Assembly: GCA_963772815.1 (NCBI GenBank)
Contig: CAVYYV010000005.1
Coordinates: forward strand, 583,909-647,908
Length of the DNA: 64,000 bases
DNA from: DATFFO01 sp963772815
Lineage (GTDB): Bacteria; Actinomycetota; Acidimicrobiia; Spongiisociales; ZC4RG35
Direction of reading: 5' to 3'
Shown here: positions 13,822-21,920 of the stretch, piece by piece
Layout: every line of letters starts with the position of its first letter
Numbering within the stretch: position 1 is the stretch's first letter
Notes under the pieces: generated by a model
Told to the model about the DNA's origin: nothing
What the model saw: the letters and a program-made list of their open reading frames with translations, nothing else
The model's database searches: none
Position numbers and translations under genes: made by a program

Positions 13822-15117
13822 ATGACCCGCACCGGAGAAGCCGTCCTCATAACGATCGGAGCCGCCCTGGCTGCCTTCGGAGTGGCCTTGGTGGACTTCG
13901 CCGCCGGCGAGGCGGTCGGCGCCCAGGTGGGGCTCACCTTCCTGGTCTTCCTGATCGCCTTCGGAGCACTGCACATGGCGGTCCGGGCCTGGGCCCCCGA
14001 CGCCAGCCCGCTCCTGCTGCCGCCGGTGTGCCTCCTGGCCGCCATCGGGTTCATGGAGGTATATCGGCTGTCTCCTTACCAGGCGGGCCTGCAGCGGTGG
14101 TGGCTTCTGATCGCGTCAGGCGTGGCCGTGGCGCTGCTCGCTCTCCTGTCCCGCTACGGCCTGGCCATCATCCGCCGCTATCGCAATCTCATGCTCCTGG
14201 GAGCAATCGCCCTGCTGCTCCTCCCGAACCTCCCCGCCTCCGGCCCCCTCCCGATCAAGGGCCTGACCGAGAACGGCAGCCGTTTGTGGATCCAGTTCGA
14301 TCTGGGCTTCACCCAGCTCCACTTCCAACCGGGCGAGATCGCCAAGATCCTCTTCGTCGCCTTTCTGGCCGGGTATCTGGCGGACCGTCAGGCCGCTCTG
14401 ACCGGCGCCCATCGCCGGATGGGCCCACTGAGCATCCCCGAGCCTCGCCAGCTCCTGCCGCTTTTCCTGGTGTGGGGCGGGAGCCTCCTCATCCTGATCT
14501 ACCAGAGAGATTTAGGGGCATCACTGCTCCTGTTCATCACCTTCACGGCGCTCCTCTATGCCGCCACCGGCTCGGCCGGGTACCTGCTCACCGGAGGCAT
14601 CCTGGCGGTGGGAGGCGGGATCGCGGCGTGGGCGGCGTTCTCTCACGTCCAGCGCCGGGTAGAGGCGTGGCTGTTTCCCTTCCGTGACTACGCCGACACC
14701 GGCTACCAGGTGGCACAGGGCGTATTCGCCCTCGGCACGGGAAGCCTGTCGGGGTCGGGCCCGGGGCTGGGACAACCAGGGTTGATCCCCAACGCGGCGA
14801 CGGACTTCATCTTCGCCGCCGTGGGCGAGGAGCTCGGCCTGGCGGGGTCGGTGGCCGTGCTGGCCTGCTTCGCCCTGTTCCTGGCAGCCGGGTTCGGCAT
14901 CGCCCTGCGCTCCCGGGACCGCTTCCGCACGCTGCTGGCCGCCGGGCTCACGTTCGTGATGGGATTGCAGGCCTTCCTGATAATCGCCGGCGTGGTACGG
15001 GTGCTTCCACTCACCGGGATCACCCTCCCCTTCATGTCCTACGGAGGCTCCGCTCTGGTGGGAAACTTCCTGGTCCTGGCCATGCTGCAGCGAGCCAGTC
15101 ACGAGGAACGATCGTGA
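13822..15117 (+). CDS. rodA: FtsW/RodA-type peptidoglycan glycosyltransferase
   Basis: 431 residues with about ten membrane helices. SEDS-family motifs are GLTENGSRLWIQFD, FQPGEIAKILFV, LVWGGSLLILIYQRDLGASL, PNAATDFIFAAVGEELGL and a C-terminal GITLPFMSYGGSAL. It polymerises lipid II with its partner transpeptidase, here pbpA, whose GTG start overlaps the rodA stop (GTGA). Confidence 0.95.
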   Translation: MTRTGEAVLITIGAALAAFGVALVDFAAGEAVGAQVGLTFLVFLIAFGALHMAVRAWAPDASPLLLPPVCLLAAIGFMEVYRLSPYQAGLQRWWLLIASGVAVALLALLSRYGLAIIRRYRNLMLLGAIALLLLPNLPASGPLPIKGLTENGSRLWIQFDLGFTQLHFQPGEIAKILFVAFLAGYLADRQAALTGAHRRMGPLSIPEPRQLLPLFLVWGGSLLILIYQRDLGASLLLFITFTALLYAATGSAGYLLTGGILAVGGGIAAWAAFSHVQRRVEAWLFPFRDYADTGYQVAQGVFALGTGSLSGSGPGLGQPGLIPNAATDFIFAAVGEELGLAGSVAVLACFALFLAAGFGIALRSRDRFRTLLAAGLTFVMGLQAFLIIAGVVRVLPLTGITLPFMSYGGSALVGNFLVLAMLQRASHEERS

Positions 15118-16571
15118 ACGGGCCCATTCGCCGGTTGGCTCTAGGGATGTTCGTCGCCTTCACGGTCCTGTTGGGCGCGGTCACGTGGATTCAGGCCGCC
15201 GCCGCCGACACCTACCGCAACGACCCGCGCAATACCCGCCAGGCGATAGCCCAGTCGGGGAAGGAGCGGGGAGTGATCGTGGCGTCCGACGGAACCGTCT
15301 TGGCCGAATCCGTGCCCGATCAGAACGACCCTCGTCGGTTCGTCCGCACCTATCCCCAAGGTGAGGTGTTCGCCCACGTGATCGGCTACACGTCCCGCAC
15401 CGTGGGCGACAGCGGTCTCGAGGCGACCTACGTCGACGAGCTGCGCAGCCGACGCGATCTCACCTTCTCGGACCTGATCTCGGCGATATTGGGCCGAGAC
15501 CTGCGGCCCCGCAGCCTCCGTCTGACCATCGACGCCGGGCTACAGAAGGAGGCCTTCGACCAGCTGGGAGACCGGGCCGGCGCCGTAGTCGCCCTGGACC
15601 CGGCCACCGGCGCCATCCTGGCCCTCGTCTCGACCCCGTCGTTCGACCCCTCGTCACTCGATGGGCCCGATGCCGCCCAGAACTGGGACGACCTGCTGGC
15701 CGACCCAAGCGAGCCTCTGGCCGACCGTGCCACCCGCGAGCTGTATCCCCCGGGGTCGACCTTCAAAACCGTGGTGGCGGCGGCCGCCCTCGACGTAGGA
15801 GTCGCCACCCCCGAATCCACCTTCGACGACGTGGCCGAGTTCTCCCTGCCGGGTTCCACGGCAACCATCTCCAACTTCGGCGGCGAGCTGTGCGCCGACG
15901 GGACCCAGGTAACGCTCATGTACGCCTTCATCCACTCCTGCAACACGATCTTCGCCGACCTCTCCATCCAGGTGGGAGCCGAGGACATAGGCGTTGTTGC
16001 CGAGGGCATGGGATTCAACACGGACCTCGAGTTCCCCTGGTCGGTGGCCCGGTCCGCCTTCCCCACCGAGACCCTGGTCGACGACCCTGCCGCCCTGGCC
16101 CAAAGCGGCATCGGCGAGAGGGACGTGCGTGCCACCCCCCTCCAGATGGCGATGGTGGCCGCAACCGTCGCCAACAACGGGACCGTGATGCAGCCCTACC
16201 TGCTCGACCAGATGTTCGACGCCGACGGCAACGCCATCACCGAGACCCAGGCCCAGGAGCTGGGACAGGCCGTCGAACCCCAGACCGCGGTAACCGTCGC
16301 CCAGATGATGGAACGGGTGGTCACCGAGGGGACCGGGACCGCCGCCACCGTGCCCGGAGTGCGTGTGGCAGGCAAGACCGGCACTGCCTCCGCCCCGGGA
16401 GGTGCCTCCTATCCCTGGTTCATCGGTTTTGCCCCCATCGACTCACCCTCGATCGCCATCGCGGTCGTGTTCGAGCCGCAAGCGGAGACGGGAGAGTCGG
16501 ACACGGGTGGACGCGTTGCGGCTCCCGTGGCGGGCCATCTCATCTCCTATTGGCTGGAAAGCCACAGTTGA
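15114..16571 (+). CDS. pbpA: penicillin-binding protein A (transpeptidase)
   Basis: 485 residues from GTG 15114. It has one N-terminal membrane anchor (residues 8-30), a PBP dimerisation-like region, then a transpeptidase domain with SxxK in PPGSTFKTV, SxN in HSCNTIFAD and KTG in VAGKTGTAS. It cross-links peptidoglycan together with RodA. In mycobacteria PbpA is a PknB substrate; the order here is the same. Confidence 0.94.
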   Translation: MNGPIRRLALGMFVAFTVLLGAVTWIQAAAADTYRNDPRNTRQAIAQSGKERGVIVASDGTVLAESVPDQNDPRRFVRTYPQGEVFAHVIGYTSRTVGDSGLEATYVDELRSRRDLTFSDLISAILGRDLRPRSLRLTIDAGLQKEAFDQLGDRAGAVVALDPATGAILALVSTPSFDPSSLDGPDAAQNWDDLLADPSEPLADRATRELYPPGSTFKTVVAAAALDVGVATPESTFDDVAEFSLPGSTATISNFGGELCADGTQVTLMYAFIHSCNTIFADLSIQVGAEDIGVVAEGMGFNTDLEFPWSVARSAFPTETLVDDPAALAQSGIGERDVRATPLQMAMVAATVANNGTVMQPYLLDQMFDADGNAITETQAQELGQAVEPQTAVTVAQMMERVVTEGTGTAATVPGVRVAGKTGTASAPGGASYPWFIGFAPIDSPSIAIAVVFEPQAETGESDTGGRVAAPVAGHLISYWLESHS

Positions 16572-16611
16572 TCCCTATCATTCCCTTCGCTCGTTCGAGG
16601 AGCTGAGACCG

Positions 16612-18588
16612 ATGGACGCCCCCCGCCCTCTCACCGATAGATACCACTTGTCGTCCCACATTGCCCGGGGCGGGATGGCCGACGTCTACCAGGCCCAGGA
16701 CACACTGCTGGGGCGCCGGGTGGCGGTCAAGATGCTCCACTCCCAGTACTCGTCCGACGATGCCTTCGTGAAGCGTTTCCGGCGGGAAGCCCAGGCGGCA
16801 GCCAACCTGAGCCACCCCAACATCGTCGGAATCTACGACTGGGGTGAAGCGGGCGACACCTACTTCATCGTCATGGAACTGGTCGAAGGCCGTTCGCTGA
16901 GGGAGGTCCTCCGCTCGGAAGGAGCGCTTCTGCCCCGGCGGGCCGTGGAGATCGCCTCCGAGGTGGCGGCCGCCCTCTCGGTTGCCCACCGGGCCGGGTT
17001 GGTCCACCGAGACATCAAGCCGGGCAACATCCTCCTGGCAGGTGACGGAACGGTCAAGGTGACCGACTTCGGGATCGCCCGCGCCTGGGACGACTCCCAG
17101 GAGCTCACCCGAACCGGTTCGGTGATCGGCACCGCCACCTATTTCTCCCCCGAGCAGGCCCAGGGGGCGGCGGCCGATGCCCGCTCCGATGTCTATTCGC
17201 TGGGAGTGGTGCTGTACGAGATGCTTACCGGGCGCCCCCCCTTCCAGGGCGACAGCCCGATGTCGGTCGCCTTCCAGCACGTTTCCACCGACGCCGTGCC
17301 GCCCTCTTCGCTCAACCCCGACGTCTCGCCTCAACTCGACGCCGTGGTGATGAGGGCTCTGCGAAAGGATCCGGCCGGCCGCTACCAGAGCGCCGAAGAG
17401 ATGCGGGCAGATCTGGTGGCGGTGCTGAGGGGCCAGACGCCATCGGCGCCCCCGCCCATGGTCGCCACGGGAGGCGCATATGCCGACCCGGACGCCTCGA
17501 CCCGGGTCATCCAGAGTGCGCCGCCGATGCCGCCCGCCACCGCCCCGCCAGACGAGGTCTACCGCCAGCTGGAAGAGGAGCCGCCGTCCCAACTCCCCTT
17601 CATCCTCACTGCCTTCGGCCTCCTGGCCGTGCTGGTGGTGTTGGTCTTCGTGCTGTTTCAGGCCCTCGGCCCCGGGAACACGCCGGTCCTGACCCAGATT
17701 CCCAACGTCACCAACCTCCCCGAGGATGAGGCCCTGTCGCGGCTGGCACAAGCCGGTTTTCGCGCCAGCATCACTCGCGAACCCAACGAGCAAGTGGACC
17801 TGGGCCGCACCATTCGCACCGACCCGCCGGCCGGCAACCAGGCGGCGTCCGATACCACCGTGCAGGTGTTCATCTCCTCGGGCCCCGAGGAGTACGAGGT
17901 GCCCAACCTGATCGGCCAGGACGAGGCAACCGCTCGCCAGACGATCAAAGATTCCCCGTTTGAAGTGGGCAACGTGACCACGCGCCCCGACCAGGCACCT
18001 GAAGGCCAGGTGATCGAGCAGAGCCCGGCCGCCAACATCCGCGCCGGCTCGGGCTCCCAGATCGACCTCGTCATCTCGGAAGGCCCCCAGACGGTGGTCC
18101 TCGAGAACCTCCAGGGGCTGACCGAGCGCGACGCCAGCGTCCGGCTCAGCGACGCCAACCTGCGCTTCACCGTGGACGAGGAGTACTCCGACCAATTCCC
18201 CCGCGGCGTCGTCATCCGTACCGATCCTGCCGCGGGCGAGGAGCTCGAGGTGGGCAAGACGGTCCTACTCGTGGTTTCCCTGGGACCAGAGCCGGTCAAC
18301 ATTCCTGACCTGTACGGCCTCGATCCCAATGACGCCCAATCGAGGTTGTCCGACGTCGGCCTGGGGATGACAATCTCCAACGCCACCCAACAGGTGAGCG
18401 ATCCGGCCCTCGACGGGAAGGTGGTTGGTCAGTTCCCCGCCGCCGAAGGCACGGCCGTGCCCGGCGACGTGATAACGGTGACCCTGGGGAGAACTCCGCC
18501 CACCACGACCACGACGTCGACCACGACCACCACTACGACGACGAGCACGACGACCACGACGTCTCCGCCGCCGACTACCAGCCCTTAG
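16612..18588 (+). CDS. pknB: PASTA-domain serine/threonine protein kinase
   Basis: 658 residues from ATG 16612. The kinase domain has the glycine loop ARGGMADVYQA, lysine in VAVKML, catalytic loop HRDIKPGNILL, DFGIARAW and the activation segment through SPEQAQG. A juxtamembrane linker leads to one transmembrane helix (about 325-347), then four PASTA repeats (for example IPNVTNLPEDEALSRL, VPNLIGQDEATARQTI, LENLQGLTERDASVRL, IPDLYGLDPNDAQSRL) that sense muropeptides/lipid II. The protein ends in an almost pure Thr/Ser/Pro tail of about 30 residues, which is unusual and would lie outside the cell. It controls the upstream growth genes. Confidence 0.95.
   Translation: MDAPRPLTDRYHLSSHIARGGMADVYQAQDTLLGRRVAVKMLHSQYSSDDAFVKRFRREAQAAANLSHPNIVGIYDWGEAGDTYFIVMELVEGRSLREVLRSEGALLPRRAVEIASEVAAALSVAHRAGLVHRDIKPGNILLAGDGTVKVTDFGIARAWDDSQELTRTGSVIGTATYFSPEQAQGAAADARSDVYSLGVVLYEMLTGRPPFQGDSPMSVAFQHVSTDAVPPSSLNPDVSPQLDAVVMRALRKDPAGRYQSAEEMRADLVAVLRGQTPSAPPPMVATGGAYADPDASTRVIQSAPPMPPATAPPDEVYRQLEEEPPSQLPFILTAFGLLAVLVVLVFVLFQALGPGNTPVLTQIPNVTNLPEDEALSRLAQAGFRASITREPNEQVDLGRTIRTDPPAGNQAASDTTVQVFISSGPEEYEVPNLIGQDEATARQTIKDSPFEVGNVTTRPDQAPEGQVIEQSPAANIRAGSGSQIDLVISEGPQTVVLENLQGLTERDASVRLSDANLRFTVDEEYSDQFPRGVVIRTDPAAGEELEVGKTVLLVVSLGPEPVNIPDLYGLDPNDAQSRLSDVGLGMTISNATQQVSDPALDGKVVGQFPAAEGTAVPGDVITVTLGRTPPTTTTTSTTTTTTTTSTTTTTSPPPTTSP
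18499..18582 (+). repeat. threonine-codon tract at the 3' end of pknB
   Basis: A run of ACC/ACG codons broken by occasional TCG/AGC codes for the Thr-rich PknB tail. Being in-frame and low-complexity, it is prone to length variation. Confidence 0.75.
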
Positions 18589-18594
18589 CGCGAC

Positions 18595-19176
18595 TCAGGC
18601 GGCGGCCGGGGAGGCGGTGAGGCTGAGGAAGTTGCCCAGGAGGGCCTTGCCCTCGGTGGTCATGACCGACTCGGGGTGGAACTGGACGCCGTGGACGGCC
18701 AATGTCCGGTGCCGCACCCCTTGCACCACTCCGTCCTCGGACCAGGCGCACGCTTCGAGAACGTCGGGCATGGACTCGATCGCCAGAGAGTGGTAGCGGG
18801 TGGCTTCGAATGGGTCACTGAGACCGGCGAACACGCCCCGGCCGTCGTGACGAATCTGGGAGGTCTTGCCGTGGCGCGGCTCGGGAGCGAACCCGATCAC
18901 CCCGCCGAATGCCGCCACGATCGCCTGGTGGCCCAGGCACACCCCGAGGATCGGCAGTGTGGGAGCGAAGTGGGTGACGAAGTCGATTGAGTTCCCGGCA
19001 TCCTCTGGTCGGCCCGGGCCGGGAGAGATCACGATGCCGGCGTAGCCCTGGTCCTCCGCCTCGGGGGGAACAACGGCGTCGGAGCGCACCACGATCGGCT
19101 CCGCCCCGGCCTCACCCAGATACTGGGCCAGGTTGTAGGTGAAGGAGTCGTAGTTGTCGAGCAGGAGGATCTTCAC
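18595..19176 (-). CDS. trpG: glutamine amidotransferase, anthranilate/aminodeoxychorismate synthase component II
   Basis: 193 residues. Class I amidotransferase motifs are LLDNYDSFTYNLAQYLGE, ISPGPGRPEDAG, catalytic Cys in GVCLGHQAI and the His/Glu pair in GVQFHPES. It supplies ammonia for anthranilate or 4-amino-4-deoxychorismate; TrpG and PabA cannot be separated by sequence. Its start overlaps the crgA stop by 4 bases. It converges with pknB, a neighbourhood common in Actinobacteria. Confidence 0.9.
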   Translation of the reverse strand: MKILLLDNYDSFTYNLAQYLGEAGAEPIVVRSDAVVPPEAEDQGYAGIVISPGPGRPEDAGNSIDFVTHFAPTLPILGVCLGHQAIVAAFGGVIGFAPEPRHGKTSQIRHDGRGVFAGLSDPFEATRYHSLAIESMPDVLEACAWSEDGVVQGVRHRTLAVHGVQFHPESVMTTEGKALLGNFLSLTASPAAA

Positions 19177-19409
19177 CGGTAGTTGGTGGTCATGATGAAG
19201 CCCACCGCGATCAGGGCCAGGCCGGCCAGCAGGACCCAGTGGGAGGTGTTGAACACGAAACGCACCAGGACCGCCAGCACGCCCGCACCCATCAGTGTCG
19301 CCATCACCGCCACGTACCAGGTCGGCGACGGTTCCTTGGCCACAGAGGTTGGATGCTTGGCCGGTGTGGCTCCTCCAGCTTTCGGCTTGCGGCGTTTGGA
19401 CTCAGGCAT
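19173..19409 (-). CDS. crgA: cell division protein CrgA
   Basis: 78 residues. A basic N-terminal tail (SKRRKPKAGG) is followed by PTWYVAVMATLMGAGVLAVL and a second membrane helix, ending GFIMTTNYR. The two-helix layout and the terminal TNYR are characteristic of CrgA, an actinobacterial divisome/septation factor that interacts with FtsZ, FtsQ and PBPs. Gene order crgA-trpG facing pknB is conserved in the phylum. Confidence 0.93.
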   Translation of the reverse strand: MPESKRRKPKAGGATPAKHPTSVAKEPSPTWYVAVMATLMGAGVLAVLVRFVFNTSHWVLLAGLALIAVGFIMTTNYR

Positions 19410-19458
19410 GATGGCCCCAAGGGTAATGGGACCGACCCAGGGTGTCGTCGAGCTTGTG

Positions 19459-19476
19459 AACTACAAGTTTGTAGTT
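19459..19476. promoter_or_regulatory. perfect 18-base palindrome upstream of crgA
   Basis: AACTACAA-GT-TTGTAGTT, with exact 8-base arms, 50 bases upstream of the crgA ATG. The position and perfect symmetry suggest an operator for a dimeric regulator. No regulator is identified. Confidence 0.5.
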
Positions 19477-19530
19477 ATCCTCGGAGTTTTCCACACCCTG
19501 TTGAGAACGGGGGATGAGTCACGGGGATGC

Positions 19531-19806
19531 TCATTGGCTCAGGTGTCGCCCGGGCCGCCACACGGGCGTCATCTCCTCGCGGCAGTGGCGGGGAGGAGAT
19601 GCTTCCCCAGGGTTGGCCACCCGCAGGGTGACCTCGGTGCCGCACACCATGCAGCGATAATCCTGATCCTCCACGGCAACGGCGTCTTCGGGGTCGACCT
19701 CGGGGGGTGGCGTGGAGAGGATCCGCAGCGCCTTCATGCTCACCACCCAGATGCCTACGCCGATGGCCAGGGCGATCAGGATCTGGACGATTGAGATGTT
19801 GCCCAA
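19531..19806 (-). CDS. small membrane protein with zinc-ribbon-like domain
   Basis: About 91 residues from TTG 19806, supported by GGGAG 8 bases upstream. The longer upstream open frame overlaps the thiolase gene and is Arg/Gly-rich shadow, so I reject it. It has an N-terminal transmembrane helix (IVQILIALAIGVGIWVV), an acidic linker, then CMVCGTEVTLRV and RHCREEMTPVWRPG, a CxxC...HC arrangement that could bind zinc. It begins 20 bases after the thiolase stop and may be cotranscribed with it. Function unknown. Confidence 0.7.
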   Translation of the reverse strand: MGNISIVQILIALAIGVGIWVVSMKALRILSTPPPEVDPEDAVAVEDQDYRCMVCGTEVTLRVANPGEASPPRHCREEMTPVWRPGRHLSQ

Positions 19807-19826
19807 GCTAAGTGCTCCCAGGGGAC

Positions 19827-21002
19827 TCAGACTCGTTCGATGATGGTGCCGTTGGCCATGCCCCCGCCCTCGCACATGCTCTGGAGCCCGTAGCGGCCCC
19901 CGGTTCTGACCAATTCGTGGACCAAGGTTGTCATGAGCCGGGCTCCGGAGGCGCCCAGTGGATGGCCCAGGGCGATGGCGCCGCCGTTGACGTTGGTCCT
20001 CTCCCACAGCGCCCGAGGATCGGTCCCCCCGTGTTCTATCCGCCACGCTCCGACCACCGAGGCGAAGGCCTCGTTGATCTCGAACAGATCTATGTCGTCG
20101 ATGGTCAGCCCAGCCCGATCCAAGGCCTTGGCCGTGGCGGGGATGGGTCCCGTCAACATCGTCACCGGATCGACCCCGGCCAGGCTGAAGGAAACGAAGC
20201 GGGCCATGGGCTCCAGACCGAGCTCCTCGGCCTTGTCCTCGGACATGATCAAGAGCGCGGCGGCCCCGTCGGTGATCTGAGAGGAGTTGCCGGCGGTGAC
20301 CACGCCGTCGGCCTTGAAGGCCGCCTGGAGTGAGGCGAGTTTCTCCAGAGAGGTGTCCCAACGGATGCCCTCGTCTCGGGTCATCATCTCGGTCCCGTGG
20401 TCGGTCGTGACCTGCACGGGGATGATCTGGGACTCGAAGCGGCCCTCCTCGGTGGCTCGGACGGCCCGCTGATGGGACTCGAGCGAAAGCTGATCGAGCA
20501 CCTCGCGGCTCAGGCTCCACTTCTCGGCAATCATCTCGGCGGAGATGCCCTGGGGCACCAGGCCGTGGCTGTAGCGCTCCATGACCAACGGACCGAAGGG
20601 CTTGCCGGGGCCTTGCTGGGAGGTGATGCCCATCGGCACGCGGGTCATGGACTCGACGCCTGCGGCCACCACGACGTCATATGCACCGGCCATGACTCCC
20701 TGGGCGGCGAAGTGGGCCGACTGCTGGGAGGAGCCGCACTGGCGGTCGATCGTCACGCCCACCACGTCCTCAGGGAAGCCTGCCGCCAGGGCGGCGTTGC
20801 GGCCCACGTTGTTGGCCTGCTCCCCCGTCTGCATCACCGTACCCATGATCACGTCCTCGATCAGGTCCGGATCGAGATCGTTGCGCTCCACGAGAGCGCG
20901 AAGCGGGATCGACGCCAGGTCGACGGGATGGATGTTCTTCAGCTTGCCGTTGCGTCGCCCGCTGGGTGTGCGGACGGCATCGACGATGACTGCATTGGCC
21001 AT
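19827..21002 (-). CDS. thiolase (acetyl-CoA acetyltransferase family)
   Basis: 391 residues. Thiolase motifs are the nucleophilic Cys in DRQCGSSQQ, NEAFA, NVNGGAIALGHPLGASGAR and the final acid/base Cys in LQSMCEGGGMANG. It condenses or cleaves beta-ketoacyl-CoA. Lying just upstream of the aromatic island, it could supply the 3-oxoadipyl-CoA thiolase (PcaF) step missing from the pca genes, but it could equally serve fatty-acid metabolism. Confidence 0.92.
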   Translation of the reverse strand: MANAVIVDAVRTPSGRRNGKLKNIHPVDLASIPLRALVERNDLDPDLIEDVIMGTVMQTGEQANNVGRNAALAAGFPEDVVGVTIDRQCGSSQQSAHFAAQGVMAGAYDVVVAAGVESMTRVPMGITSQQGPGKPFGPLVMERYSHGLVPQGISAEMIAEKWSLSREVLDQLSLESHQRAVRATEEGRFESQIIPVQVTTDHGTEMMTRDEGIRWDTSLEKLASLQAAFKADGVVTAGNSSQITDGAAALLIMSEDKAEELGLEPMARFVSFSLAGVDPVTMLTGPIPATAKALDRAGLTIDDIDLFEINEAFASVVGAWRIEHGGTDPRALWERTNVNGGAIALGHPLGASGARLMTTLVHELVRTGGRYGLQSMCEGGGMANGTIIERV

Positions 21003-21136
21003 GACCGGGTTCCTCCTGGGGTCTTTCGGGGCCTAACGATAGGAGCGTGGGCCGAATTCCGGGTCGGCCGGGGAGCCCGGGTCCGCCCGAGGGTCGGGTT
21101 TGGAGCAATGCCATCCCAGGTATATCGAGACCGAGA

Positions 21137-21355
21137 ATGGATCCATTGGTCAGAATCAAGAAGCGAGACGGGACGTCCCAGGTGGGGATCACGGTATCGA
21201 AGGGACCGGGCACCTCTCGCCTGCTCCTGACCCGTCCCTACTCCGATGAGGGTCAGGTGATCGAGATTCCCCTGGAGGAGATCGAGACGGTTGACCAGGC
21301 CCGGGAGGGCCCTTTGGACCGACCGCCCCGGCTGGTGACCGACGGGTCCGGCTGA
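21137..21355 (+). CDS. small hypothetical protein
   Basis: 72 residues from ATG 21137, preceded by a purine-rich GACCGAGA. It is beta-rich in appearance (RIKKRDGTSQVGITV, TSRLLLTRPYS, VIEIPLEEIETVD). No signal, membrane segment or known domain is visible. It is divergent from the thiolase. Support is the codon pattern and compact amphipathic sequence only. Confidence 0.5.
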   Translation: MDPLVRIKKRDGTSQVGITVSKGPGTSRLLLTRPYSDEGQVIEIPLEEIETVDQAREGPLDRPPRLVTDGSG

Positions 21356-21495
21356 CCTCAGGCCGTGAGCACCTGGTCGGGGATCCACCCCCGCATCAGG
21401 GCCTGGATCCCACCCGGCACCACCAGAGCCGAACTCGTCGCCATGGCGACTCGCTTGGTGCTAGGGGGTCGCCCCCCTGTGCACAATCAGTGAGG

Positions 21496-21570
21496 TGGGC
21501 CCACCTGGATTTGAACCAGGGACCTCATCCTTATCAGGGATGCGCTCTAACCGAGCTGAGCTATGGGCCC
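21496..21570 (-). tRNA. tRNA-Ile(GAT)
   Basis: Acceptor stem GGGCCCA, D-loop AGCTCGGTTAGAGC, anticodon loop CTGATAA (GAT), T-loop TTCAAAT. 74 bases plus discriminator A; the CCA end is not encoded. This is a normal isolated tRNA gene with no sign of an element next to it. Confidence 0.95.
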
Positions 21571-21657
21571 TCCGGTTGCGAATCGCAACGGACCCCACAG
21601 GATAACCCTCCTCCCAATCGCGGGCTAACTCGAGGGCCCTGGTGGCGCGACGGGGAC

Positions 21658-21774
21658 TCTGTGAACCGAAATGCCGCCAACGGCGGCAAGAGCGTTCACA
21701 GAGTGGACACCCTCCCGCGATCAGCGCATTTTGTGAACGTCTTCGTGGACGACAGCGGCGACAACGTTCACAGA
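21658..21774. repeat. paired TGTGAAC hairpins, copy 1
   Basis: Two stem-loops at 21658-21702 and 21731-21774. Each opens with TGTGAAC and closes with GTTCACA, with a variable inner stem. The same paired arrangement recurs at 37167-37284. It is non-coding and lies between tRNA-Ile and the aldehyde dehydrogenase gene. Confidence 0.7.
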
Positions 21775-21775
21775 C

Positions 21776-21791
21776 ATGCGTTCGCATAGCG
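21776..21791 (+). promoter_or_regulatory. candidate regulatory motif upstream of aldehyde dehydrogenase
   Basis: ATGCGTTCGCATAGCG. It differs by only two bases from the motif at 44476-44491 upstream of the ABC importer. The core ATGCG-TT-CGCAT is an inverted repeat. Related sequences lie at 34584 and, inverted, near 23430. Confidence 0.5.
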
Positions 21792-21920
21792 ACCACTCGT
21801 GCGTTGGACGAACACTGTTACTAGGGTTGCGGGGTGGGGGCGAGCCGGCCCGCAGGCCGGGCGTGCTCTCGATATCGGGCGTTGGGATCTTCTGCCGATA
21901 CGGAAAAGGAGAGGAAGGCG

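Noticed and set aside
18499..18582. Thr-codon tract of pknB as an independent repeat array
   Set aside because: It is in frame, has no spacers and simply encodes the Thr-rich protein tail.
21496..21570. tRNA-Ile as a second integration site
   Set aside because: No partial tRNA copy, integrase or direct repeat lies nearby.
21658..21774. Repeats as a small CRISPR array
   Set aside because: Each unit is an inverted repeat with a variable inner stem, only two per locus, no regular direct repeats or spacers, and no cas genes in the window.
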